Shown: positions 10,427 to 18,690 of the stretch, one piece after another | How the letters are laid out: each line of letters opens with the position of its first letter | Numbering within the stretch: position 1 is the stretch's first letter | From: DASRAA01 sp963814165 | GTDB lineage: Bacteria; Acidobacteriota; Terriglobia; Terriglobales; Acidobacteriaceae | Direction: 5' to 3' | Assembly (NCBI GenBank): GCA_963814165.1 | Contig: CAWFBW010000009.1 | Coordinates: 124,001 to 188,000, forward strand | Length of the DNA: 64,000 nucleotides | Notes under the pieces: model-generated | Database searches by the model: none | The model's input: only the letters and a program-made list of their open reading frames with translations | What the model was told of the DNA's origin: nothing | Program-made: the position numbers and the translations under genes

Positions 10427-11383
10427 ATGCCTACCAACTGGATTTTCTGGATTCTGTTCAACGTTTTTGTTCTGGCGATGCTGGCGCTCGACCTGGGTGT
10501 CTTCCATCGCGAGAAGCATGTGGTCGAGTTTCGCGAGGCCATCGGATGGACGCTTGTATGGGTCACTCTCGCCGGTGCGTTTGCGGTGCTGATTTACTAT
10601 TTCGGCCACCTCATTACGGGAAATTACCAGCACAAGAACTCGGACTTGGCGCTTGAGTTCCTTACGGGTTACGTGATCGAAGAGTCGCTCAGCGTTGACA
10701 ACCTGTTCGTGTTCCTCGTGCTGTTTCGCTATTTCGCGGTGCCCCGGAGACTTCAGCACGGCGTGCTGTTGTGGGGAGTCCTGGGCGCACTGGTCATGCG
10801 CGCCGTGTTCATCCTGGTGGGCATCAAACTGCTGAACGCCTTCTCTTGGGTCGTCTATGTTTTTGGGGCGATCCTGATATACAGCGGCGTCAAACTCTTC
10901 CGCCAGTCCGATGCCGAGATGAATCCCGAAGCCAATATTGTGCTGCGGTGGTTCCGCAAACTGTTCCGGGTCACCAAGGAGTATCAAGGCGACAAGTTTA
11001 TCGTTGTCCGCAACGGTCTACGCTACGCGACGCCGTTGGCGGTTGTGCTCGTGATGATTGAGACCACCGACTTGCTGTTTGCCACCGACTCGATTCCAGC
11101 AGTGCTGGCGGTGACGCGTGAGCCATTCATTGTGTTTACGTCCAATGTGTTCGCGATACTCGGCCTGCGTTCCCTTTACTTTGCCCTTGCCGGGATGATC
11201 GAGGTGTTTCACCTTTTGCACTACGGGTTGTCAGTCATCCTGATCTTCATCGGCGTCAAGATGCTGGCTTCGCACTACGTGCACATTCCCATAGCCGTGG
11301 CGCTCGGTGTGGTCGCCGGCGTTTTACTGGCTTCGATTGTTCTGTCCCTGCTGTTTCCCCACAAAGCGAAGGTCACTGCCTGA
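10427..11383 (+). CDS. TerC-family integral membrane protein (Alx-like)
   Basis: 318 residues with about eight to nine membrane helices. The acidic intramembrane signatures of TerC/Alx are present: ESLSVDNLFVFLVLF near residue 85 and ETTDLLFATDSIPAVLAV near residue 212. Family members are linked to manganese export, metal insertion into exoenzymes or alkaline pH response, depending on the organism. I looked for a yybP-ykoY manganese riboswitch in the 190 bp upstream and did not recognise one. Confidence 0.88.
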   Translation: MPTNWIFWILFNVFVLAMLALDLGVFHREKHVVEFREAIGWTLVWVTLAGAFAVLIYYFGHLITGNYQHKNSDLALEFLTGYVIEESLSVDNLFVFLVLFRYFAVPRRLQHGVLLWGVLGALVMRAVFILVGIKLLNAFSWVVYVFGAILIYSGVKLFRQSDAEMNPEANIVLRWFRKLFRVTKEYQGDKFIVVRNGLRYATPLAVVLVMIETTDLLFATDSIPAVLAVTREPFIVFTSNVFAILGLRSLYFALAGMIEVFHLLHYGLSVILIFIGVKMLASHYVHIPIAVALGVVAGVLLASIVLSLLFPHKAKVTA

Positions 11384-11403
11384 GAGCTTGTGGTCATACG
11401 ACG

Positions 11404-12981
11404 CTACTCAAAGCGAATCGCATCTCCAGCAATGACGGAATGGCCACCAAACTTGTGGTCATTCGTAAGCGGAAAATCCAGGCGGTAGTGCGCGCCGCGG
11501 CTCTCTTCCCGCGCAATGGCTGACCGGGCGATGAGCATGCCGGTCTGAAGGATATTTGCGGCTTCGTGGGCACGACGATTGCCGGGCTCCAGCGCAGATG
11601 AGCACATGGAATTCAGTTCGGCCAAGGTGTCTCGCAGTGTTTTCCCGTCGCGAACGACGGCAACGTTCTTCCACATCGCCGCCTGCACTTTCTGGATCAA
11701 CTTCTCGACTTCGGTGGCGCTGCGATTGCGCAGCCCCGGAGGCATGTGGACTTTCGCTGCCGAGGCTTGTGAGGCGCGCAGTTCGGTTCGCATCGTGCGA
11801 GCGGCACGGGCACCGTACACCAATCCTTCGAGCAGGGAATTGCTCGCCAGACGATTCGCCCCATGCACACCCGTGCAGGCTACCTCTCCCGCAGCGTAAA
11901 GGCCCGGAATGGTGGCGCGGCCATCCAGGTCCGTACGCACTCCGCCCATAGCGTAATGGGCGGCCGGACGAATCGGCACCAACTCCTCGGCGATGTCGAT
12001 GTTGTACTGCATGCAAGTTGCATAAATAGTGGGGAACCGATTGCGGACTTTATCCGCATTAAGATGCGTGAGGTCCAGATAAACGGCGGCGTCAGGTCTT
12101 TTTGTGACCTCAAGTTCGTGGGCGATGGCGCGGGCGACCACGTCGCGGGGAGCCAGCTCTCCCATCTCGTGGTACTTGTGCATGAATCGCTGCAGTTCGA
12201 GATTACGAAGGTACGCACCCTCGCCGCGCAATGCCTCTGAGAGAAGGAAGCGCGGCGCGCCTTTCAGGAAGAGTGCCGTGGGATGGAATTGCACAAATTC
12301 CATGTCGCTGATTTCGGCTCCGGCGCGGAACGCCATGGCCACGCCGTCTCCCGTGGCGACCGCCGGGTTGGTGGTGTCGCTGTAAACCTGGCCGAGGCCG
12401 CCGGTGGCCAGCAGCACCGAACTGGCGCGGACCTGATGCGGTTGGCCCCGGTCGTCGAGAACCTGCACTCCGACCACGCGCCCATCACGCACAACTAGGT
12501 CGGTGGTGAATTCGAACTCGCGGAATACGATGGGCTTCATCGCCTGTGCCTTCAGGTAGAGGGACCGGCCGATCTCGCGACCAGTTGAATCGCCATGTGA
12601 ATGCAGCACGCGGTTGCGGCTGTGTGCGCCCTCGCGAGTGAACGCAATCTTACTTCCTGCTCGGTCGAATTGGGTTCCCCATTCGATCAGTTCTTCAATG
12701 CGTGCAGGACCTTCTTCAACCAGAATTCGCGCTGCGTCTTCGTTGCAGAGTCCATCACCGGCCTTAAGGGTGTCGTTGAGATGCAGGCTGACCTCGTCGT
12801 CATCGCTCAAGGCGGCAGCGATCCCACCCTGCGCGTATTGAGTGTTGGATTCCGTCAATTCGCGCTTCGCGAGGCACAAAACCCTTCCAGCGGAAGCGAG
12901 TTCCACGGATGCGCGCAATCCCGCGATTCCAGCGCCAACTACGATGAAATCTGTTTCGCCCGGTAGGGCAGTCATGGACAT
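11404..12981 (-). CDS. nadB: L-aspartate oxidase
   Basis: First enzyme of de novo NAD synthesis, oxidising aspartate to iminoaspartate with FAD. The N-terminal FAD-binding motif VVGAGIAGLRASVELA, the substrate loop SNTQYAQGGIAAAL, the His-rich region HSHGDSTGREIGRSL, the PAAHYAMGGVRTDLDG segment and the C-terminal RGAHYRLDFP are all in place. The frame is open to 13083, but homologues begin near MSMTALPGETDFIVVG, so the start at 12981 (525 residues) is preferred. Divergent from aroB; nadA and nadC are not in the window. Confidence 0.92.
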   Translation of the reverse strand: MSMTALPGETDFIVVGAGIAGLRASVELASAGRVLCLAKRELTESNTQYAQGGIAAALSDDDEVSLHLNDTLKAGDGLCNEDAARILVEEGPARIEELIEWGTQFDRAGSKIAFTREGAHSRNRVLHSHGDSTGREIGRSLYLKAQAMKPIVFREFEFTTDLVVRDGRVVGVQVLDDRGQPHQVRASSVLLATGGLGQVYSDTTNPAVATGDGVAMAFRAGAEISDMEFVQFHPTALFLKGAPRFLLSEALRGEGAYLRNLELQRFMHKYHEMGELAPRDVVARAIAHELEVTKRPDAAVYLDLTHLNADKVRNRFPTIYATCMQYNIDIAEELVPIRPAAHYAMGGVRTDLDGRATIPGLYAAGEVACTGVHGANRLASNSLLEGLVYGARAARTMRTELRASQASAAKVHMPPGLRNRSATEVEKLIQKVQAAMWKNVAVVRDGKTLRDTLAELNSMCSSALEPGNRRAHEAANILQTGMLIARSAIAREESRGAHYRLDFPLTNDHKFGGHSVIAGDAIRFE

Positions 12982-13129
12982 GTTGGTCGCGACTTGTTGC
13001 GCCTCAACTTGTTTCGTCAAGCTGATGGTAACACCTTTGCGACGGCGTAATTGGGCTGGCATGCGGCACTCACGGCGGCCCAAGCATGAGGATTTCCGCG
13101 CGAATGAGGGCTTCCATTACACTAGAGGT

Positions 13130-14227
13130 TTGACTCGCATACCAGTTCGTACTGCATCGCGGAGTTACGAAGTAGTGGTTGAGCGTGGACTATTGCGCTC
13201 GGCCACGGCGGTGCTGCGCGATTTTCTGCCAAGCCACTCGAAGGTGTTTGTCGTTTCCTCGGAGTCGATTCTAGAGCTATGGGGCGGCGCATTGGTCGAT
13301 TCAATTGCGCAAGCTGAGCGCCCTGCGATCAGCCTGACCATACCCGACGGCGAAGCGGCCAAACGGCTGGGTACTTTGGAAAAGTTGGCGTCTGCGATGG
13401 TTGCCGCCGGTGCGGATCGCCGTTCCATCGTGCTCGCGCTCGGTGGAGGTGTTGTTGGCGATGTCGCCGGCTTTCTCGCCTCCATCTTCATGCGAGGCAT
13501 TCCGGTCGTGCAGGTTCCGACCACGCTTGTAGCGCAGGTGGACTCTGCTATTGGCGGCAAGACGGGCGTCAATCTGGTCTCGGGGAAGAACCTCGTCGGC
13601 ACTTTTCATCAACCCTTGGCGGTGCTGGCAGACCCCGACGTATTGACGACGCTTCCTGATCGCGAATACCGCTCGGGATTGTTGGAAGCGATGAAGTACG
13701 GTGTGATTCGAAATCCTGCGATCTTCGACCTGATGGAGACACAGCGGGACGCGATCTTGCGTCGCGATGGAGTGCTTCTGGAGCAGTTGATTGTCGAGTG
13801 CATCAGGGTCAAAGCCGATGTGGTGAGCGCCGACGAGAGGGAAGGCGGCGAGCGACGAATCCTGAATTTCGGCCACACGATTGGGCACGCGCTCGAGTCG
13901 GCGACCAAGTATCGTCATTTTTTGCACGGCGAAGCTGTAGGTTGGGGAATGGTGGCGGCAGCGGAGATTGGCCGGGAGATGGGCATCACCGAACCGGCCG
14001 TCGCAGAACGAATTACGGGTCTGGTGCTCGCCTATGGCCCTCTGCCCGAGGCAAAGGTTAGCGGAAAACGAGTGCTGACATTACTCCAGTCCGACAAGAA
14101 GACGATAGGCGGCGTGCCACACTTCATTCTGGCGAAGTCGATGGGCGAGGTGGAAGTTGTGAGTTCGGTTGAGCCAGCGAATGTGCGTCGCGCCGTAGCT
14201 GAGATTGCGAGGCTTTCGCAGTCATGA
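13130..14227 (+). CDS. aroB: 3-dehydroquinate synthase
   Basis: Second step of the shikimate pathway, forming dehydroquinate from DAHP with NAD and a divalent metal. Motifs seen are LGGGVVGDVAGFLAS, QVPTTLVAQVDSAIGGKTGV, KYGVI and the metal histidines in LNFGHTIGHALE and FLHGEAVGWGM. The frame is open far upstream (to 12842) across the nadB start. A TTG at 13130 gives a 365-residue protein whose N-terminus (TRIPVRTASRSYEVVVERG) matches the family; ATG 13061 is the alternative. The stop overlaps an ATG at 14224 (ATGA), suggesting coupling to the methyltransferase. Confidence 0.9.
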   Translation: MTRIPVRTASRSYEVVVERGLLRSATAVLRDFLPSHSKVFVVSSESILELWGGALVDSIAQAERPAISLTIPDGEAAKRLGTLEKLASAMVAAGADRRSIVLALGGGVVGDVAGFLASIFMRGIPVVQVPTTLVAQVDSAIGGKTGVNLVSGKNLVGTFHQPLAVLADPDVLTTLPDREYRSGLLEAMKYGVIRNPAIFDLMETQRDAILRRDGVLLEQLIVECIRVKADVVSADEREGGERRILNFGHTIGHALESATKYRHFLHGEAVGWGMVAAAEIGREMGITEPAVAERITGLVLAYGPLPEAKVSGKRVLTLLQSDKKTIGGVPHFILAKSMGEVEVVSSVEPANVRRAVAEIARLSQS

Positions 14228-14282
14228 GCGATGCCGTGGAACACGACAAGCAGAACGGAACCGACAGACGCAATGTCCGGGC

Positions 14283-15020
14283 ATGCGGGTGGTAGGCGCC
14301 GCTCCCGCCGGAGCCGGCGACGAGGCTGAGGCGGCTGTGGCCGTGCGCGACATGTTCAGTTCCATCGCGCCGAAGTACGACTTGCTGAATCATGTGCTGT
14401 CGATGAACATCGACCGCATCTGGTGGACCCGCACCGCGCGGGCTTTCGATGCAATTCTTTCGCGTCCTGACGCGCGCGTGCTGGATCTTTGCTGCGGAAC
14501 CGGCGACATGACGTTCGCCCTGCATCGCCGCATGACCGGGCAAGCGACGAACCTGGTCGGCGCGGACTTTTCGCACGCCATGCTGGTGCGGGCAGCAGCA
14601 AAAACTGGCCCCAGAAATATCCGATGGATCGAAGCCGATGCTCTCGCTCTGCCGGTAGGCGCAGGTCAATTCGACCTTGTGACCGCAGCCTTCGGATTCA
14701 GAAATCTTGCCAACTACGACCGCGGACTCAGCGAAATCTACCGGGTCCTGGCCGCCGACGGTGAAGTCGGAATTCTCGACTTCGGTGAACCCAAGGGCCT
14801 GGTTGGCATGGTATATCGCCTGTATTTTCGCCACGTGTTACCGGCAATCGGCACGGTGATTTCCGGAGTGCGGGGACCGTATTCGTATCTGCCAAGATCA
14901 GTACAGCGGTTTCCCTCACCGGACGAAATGCTGCAACGTATGCGAACCGTCGGCTTTCGCGAGCTTAGCTGGACGCCTTACACGTTCGGGATTTCCGGGC
15001 TCTACCGCGGCAAGAAATAA
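14283..15020 (+). CDS. menG: Demethylmenaquinone/ubiquinone methyltransferase
   Basis: SAM-dependent C-methyltransferase of quinone synthesis (UbiE/MenG family). Signatures are MFSSIAPKYDLLNHVLSM, the SAM-binding LDLCCGTGDMTFAL, FGFRNLANYDRGLSEIYRVL and the C-terminal GISGLYRGKK. The first ATG in this frame that fits is 14283 (245 residues). Another ATG at 14224 overlaps the aroB stop, but its frame closes at TAG after 23 codons (MSDAVEHDKQNGTDRRNVRA). Homologues usually carry an N-terminal stretch of about that length, so a single-base shift near 14270-14290 may hide the true start. Confidence 0.88.
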   Translation: MRVVGAAPAGAGDEAEAAVAVRDMFSSIAPKYDLLNHVLSMNIDRIWWTRTARAFDAILSRPDARVLDLCCGTGDMTFALHRRMTGQATNLVGADFSHAMLVRAAAKTGPRNIRWIEADALALPVGAGQFDLVTAAFGFRNLANYDRGLSEIYRVLAADGEVGILDFGEPKGLVGMVYRLYFRHVLPAIGTVISGVRGPYSYLPRSVQRFPSPDEMLQRMRTVGFRELSWTPYTFGISGLYRGKK

Positions 15021-15054
15021 CCACTGTTGAGAATCACTATTCGCGGCAGGCTCG

Positions 15055-16098
15055 CTACGATTGCACGAAGCAGTCCCGCAGCGCTTCCTCGACGGAATAA
15101 CGGAACACCGATGGATAATCATTCCCGAGAAATTCTCGCAGGCGCGTTGTGTCCATCGTGTAAGACCCGATCAGGTAGGGCAATGCCTCTGGCGGGACAG
15201 ACGATATTCCTCGCTTCCAAAGCGCGGACAAGATTGCCCGGCAAATGCGGCGTCCTGGCACACGTGTGACAGTAGCGCGCGAAATCTCCACGCAGTCCTG
15301 GATGGTCAGCGGTTCGCCATGTGCCGCAACATTAAGAGTCGTGATGGGCGGGTCCGTCGCCGGCCGATGCAAGAGATGCGCCAGCAAGCGCGCCATGTCA
15401 TCAACGTGCACGAATTGGAACCGTTTCGCCAGATACTGCGGGCCTCTCGGTAAGAGCAGCGGCAAACGCTTCTTGGCGGCGCGCATGCGTTCAGCCTTGG
15501 GACTGCTTCCGAACGCGGTTCCCTTTAGCGTTCCCACCATGTAATTCTGCATGCTCGCGCCGGCAAAGATGTGCGGTCGCAGCAGGTAAGTGCAACAATC
15601 ACCCATGCTCTCAGCCCGGTAGCGCACCACCTCGTCACTTTCGCGCTTGTGGATCGCGTAAGGCAACGTGTGAGCACGCAAGGGGAAGTCTTCCTTCACG
15701 GGGCCCGGAGTTTCGGGCCCGTAAGCGGACACGCTGCTGGGGAAGATGAATTGCCGCACGTGGCCGCCGGTGCGATTCACTACGCTTATCGCTTCCATCA
15801 CGCGAGCAGTGCCGGCGACGTTGATCTGCCACATGCGATCAAGGTCGAAAATACCAGTACGTTGCGGATCGACAACGAATGCGAGGTGGACGACCGAACG
15901 GGCGCCGGTTTCACGCAGTAATTGCGTAAGCTCGCGGCACGACGCCTCATATCCCAAGTTCATCGCGTGAAAGTCGCGAAGGACTGATGACTCAGGCGCT
16001 CGCAAATCCACCCCGATCACTCGAAATTCCGACAGCATGGGCAGCAGTCGCGTGCCAAGGTTGCCCGCGATGCCTGTGACCAGAACCGTCGAGTTCAC
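15055..16098 (-). CDS. NAD-dependent epimerase/dehydratase family protein
   Basis: An extended short-chain dehydrogenase of 347 residues. The Rossmann glycine motif VTGIAGNLGTRLLP is near the N-terminus. The catalytic Ser/Thr region is SSVSAYGPETPG, and the YxxxK pair is in LPYAIHKRESDEVVRY. Such proteins act on nucleotide sugars or related polyols; the substrate is not evident. The GTG at 16098, with AGGGA 8 bases upstream, is a better start than the in-frame ATG at 16152 because it avoids overlap with the parvulin gene, which ends at 16112. Confidence 0.85.
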   Translation of the reverse strand: MNSTVLVTGIAGNLGTRLLPMLSEFRVIGVDLRAPESSVLRDFHAMNLGYEASCRELTQLLRETGARSVVHLAFVVDPQRTGIFDLDRMWQINVAGTARVMEAISVVNRTGGHVRQFIFPSSVSAYGPETPGPVKEDFPLRAHTLPYAIHKRESDEVVRYRAESMGDCCTYLLRPHIFAGASMQNYMVGTLKGTAFGSSPKAERMRAAKKRLPLLLPRGPQYLAKRFQFVHVDDMARLLAHLLHRPATDPPITTLNVAAHGEPLTIQDCVEISRATVTRVPGRRICRAILSALWKRGISSVPPEALPYLIGSYTMDTTRLREFLGNDYPSVFRYSVEEALRDCFVQS

Positions 16099-16111
16099 TT
16101 TTATCGTCCCT

Positions 16112-17158
16112 TTACTTTGGCGGATGGCTCGCTTGCGGTGAACCGGAGGCACCTGGGTGGGTTGCCGGCTCCGGTGATGAAAGCGCAGGCGGCGGCCCGA
16201 AGTACTGTTCGTTCAATTCAGTCGTGGCGGATTTGCTAATCTCCTCGAGCTTGTCCTGTAATTCCTGCTTCTGCAAGATCTTGCTGATTGACTCTTTCTC
16301 CTCACTCAAGGGGATTTGGCGCGCCGACACAACTTTGTAGATGTATCCCGCCGCCGGATCGGCGAACACTTGCGAAACGTCCCCGGCCTTCAGGTGAAAT
16401 ACGGATTCCTGATCGGCCGGAACGCTGCCGGGACGCCGGGCGCCGATGGAAATCTCAGGTGAACCGGCTCCGTTGATCCCGGCGGCTTCAAAGGCAGCGT
16501 TCTGGAGCTTCACTGGGTCTTCGCCAGCCACCCACCGCTGGCGCAGCTTCTCGGCAGCAGCAGTCCATTCAGCCTCGCTCAACTTCGGCTTGTCATCGGT
16601 GCCTGGGTTGCGGGGAATGATAATGCGCTGCAGCGTGACTTCGACGTACTTGGAGGTGTTTTGGTCGTAGTAGGCCTGGATCTGCTGATCACCGGGGTGT
16701 GCGAACTCTTCGGTATAGTGCCGTCTTACGGCATCGGCCAGGACCTGCTGGGTCACGAAATGCAGAAGCAATTGGACGTTTGCGTCGTTCTCCAAGTGAA
16801 GTGCCCGAGCTGCGTCGGCGAACACCAGGAGTTTGCCGTAATTGTTGGCAAAATTGCGCTTTGACGCGGCGGGCATGTCCGGTTGCAGGGCATGAGTGAG
16901 CTTCTCGAACTGTTCTCGCGTCACCACACTGATGCAGTCCTTCGCCGGTTGCGGTGCTTCCGTGGGCTGGCAAGCGCCCTTCAGCGTGATCACAGCCTCG
17001 TCCATTCCAACGGTTGTTTGATTAGCGGCCAGATCCGTCTGGGCCTGTCCGCGCTTCGGGTGCTGTGGCGGAACAGGGGCCGGACCGGGCTGCTGGGCAT
17101 GTGTCAACACCGACAGGGCGCACAAAGCCGCTACGGTCATGATCAATTTACGATACAT
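16112..17158 (-). CDS. Secreted SurA-like/parvulin peptidyl-prolyl isomerase
   Basis: A 348-residue exported protein with an N-terminal signal peptide (MYRKLIMTVAALCALSVLTHAQ), a Pro/Gln-rich spacer, a helical SurA-type chaperone region and a central-to-C-terminal parvulin domain (VEVTLQRIIIPRNPG, then SVFHLKAGDVSQVFADPAAGYIY as two segments). The tail is rich in Pro, Ser and His. It probably helps fold outer-membrane proteins. The start at 17158 has GGAGGA about 10 bases upstream. It lies 13 bp before the epimerase gene, probably in one transcript. Confidence 0.85.
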   Translation of the reverse strand: MYRKLIMTVAALCALSVLTHAQQPGPAPVPPQHPKRGQAQTDLAANQTTVGMDEAVITLKGACQPTEAPQPAKDCISVVTREQFEKLTHALQPDMPAASKRNFANNYGKLLVFADAARALHLENDANVQLLLHFVTQQVLADAVRRHYTEEFAHPGDQQIQAYYDQNTSKYVEVTLQRIIIPRNPGTDDKPKLSEAEWTAAAEKLRQRWVAGEDPVKLQNAAFEAAGINGAGSPEISIGARRPGSVPADQESVFHLKAGDVSQVFADPAAGYIYKVVSARQIPLSEEKESISKILQKQELQDKLEEISKSATTELNEQYFGPPPALSSPEPATHPGASGSPQASHPPK

Positions 17159-17255
17159 TTTGGGGCATTCCTCCGGGATTGTGACGCCAGACGCGGCGTG
17201 CCGGTTCATGGAAATCGTATCATAGCGGGACGCGGCAATTTCGCAAGGGGATCGT

Positions 17256-18689
17256 TTGGACATAGGCATGACCCAAGAGCTCGATCACAACCGCAAGCAG
17301 ACAGAGAAGAAGTCGGCCGCTCTGAACTCTGTGTTTGCTGCCGTGGCGATTACCGGGTTGAAGATTGTCGTCGGAATTACAACGGGCAGTTTGGGCATCC
17401 TCTCCGAGGCGGCCCATTCAGGCCTTGATCTTGTGGCCGCGGCGATTACGTATTTCTCGGTCCAACTGTCAGACGTGCCTGCGGATGCCAATCATCAGTA
17501 CGGTCATGGCAAGGTGGAGAACTTCTCCGCCTTCATCGAGACTGGGCTGTTGCTACTTACCTGCGTCTGGATCGTTTACGAGGCTACGAAGCGTCTGTTT
17601 TTTCATTCGGTCGAGATTGAGCCGAGCGTTTGGGCCTTCGTCGTTATGGGAATTTCGATCGTTGTCGATGCCTGGCGATCAAAACGCCTGCGGCGCGTCG
17701 CCGATAAGTATGACAGCCAGGCCCTGCTGGCCGATGCACTGCATTTCAGCACTGACATCTGGTCGAGTTCAGTGGTCATTCTTGGCCTCGTTCTCGTGAT
17801 GGCAGGCCGCACGTATCACATATCATGGCTTGCAAAAGCCGATCCCATAGCAGCCCTCGCTGTCGCTTGTATTGTTGTGTACGTAAGCTGGCGGCTCGCG
17901 CGACAGACCGTCGATGCTTTGTTGGATGGTGCACCGGCGGGAGTACGCGCGCAAATTATCGGACGTGTTGCGCAAGTGGATGGCGTCCTCGCAGTGAACC
18001 GGGTGCGCATCCGTCGCGGCGGCAGCAAGTACTTCGCGGATGTTTCGGTGGCGATGTCCAGGACGGTCACATTTCAGAAGTCAGAGCAGGTGGGCAACGA
18101 AGTGGCGTCGGCTGTCCATGGATTGCTGCCCGATGCCGACGTCGTAGTCAACGCGACGGCTCGCGCCAGTTCCGCTGAAAGCGTGTTTGACCAGGTCCGG
18201 GCCGTAGCAACCAGAAACAATCTAAACGTCCACGACATCAGCGTGCAAGACATCGGCGGGTCACTGCATGTTGAGCAACACGTCGAACTCGACGAACGCA
18301 TGTCGTTGACGGCCGCGCATGACCGTGTGACGCGGCTTGAAGCTGAGATCCAGGCGGACATCCCTGAAATTGCGAGCATCCTGACGCATATTGAGAGCGA
18401 GCCTGCCACCATCGAAACCAGCGACGGCGTCTTCAAAGCACCTGCTTTCGAGAACCGAGTGCAGGGCATTACTCACGGCTTTCCCGAGGTCATTGATACT
18501 CACGACTTGAGCTTCAAACGTGTGGGCGGGCGGCTCTACTTGTCCCTGCATTGCACCATGAAAGACGAGTTGCCGTTGTCTCGCGTGCATGATGTCCAGA
18601 CGGCGATCGAAAGCAGAATCCGCCAGGAACTGCCGGACGTGTTTCGCGTGTTGATCCACCCCGAGCCGCAGACCGATAACCGCCGCTAG
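17256..18689 (+). CDS. Cation diffusion facilitator with three tandem C-terminal domains
   Basis: The 477-residue protein has the six-helix CDF metal exporter at residues 1-215. The metal-site HxxxD motifs are seen in AAHSGLDLVAAAITYF and ADALHFSTDIWSS, and the cytoplasmic side has HQYGHGKVENFSAF. The remaining 260 residues are unusually long and appear to contain three cytoplasmic ZT-dimer-like repeats: one starting at VDALLDGAPAGVRAQI, one at FDQVRAVATRNNLNVHDI and one at RVQGITHGFPEVIDTHDL. Most family members have one. It probably exports zinc, iron or manganese. The TTG at 17256 has AAGGGGA just upstream; ATG 17268 is possible. Confidence 0.9.
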   Translation: MDIGMTQELDHNRKQTEKKSAALNSVFAAVAITGLKIVVGITTGSLGILSEAAHSGLDLVAAAITYFSVQLSDVPADANHQYGHGKVENFSAFIETGLLLLTCVWIVYEATKRLFFHSVEIEPSVWAFVVMGISIVVDAWRSKRLRRVADKYDSQALLADALHFSTDIWSSSVVILGLVLVMAGRTYHISWLAKADPIAALAVACIVVYVSWRLARQTVDALLDGAPAGVRAQIIGRVAQVDGVLAVNRVRIRRGGSKYFADVSVAMSRTVTFQKSEQVGNEVASAVHGLLPDADVVVNATARASSAESVFDQVRAVATRNNLNVHDISVQDIGGSLHVEQHVELDERMSLTAAHDRVTRLEAEIQADIPEIASILTHIESEPATIETSDGVFKAPAFENRVQGITHGFPEVIDTHDLSFKRVGGRLYLSLHCTMKDELPLSRVHDVQTAIESRIRQELPDVFRVLIHPEPQTDNRR

Positions 18690-18690
18690 C

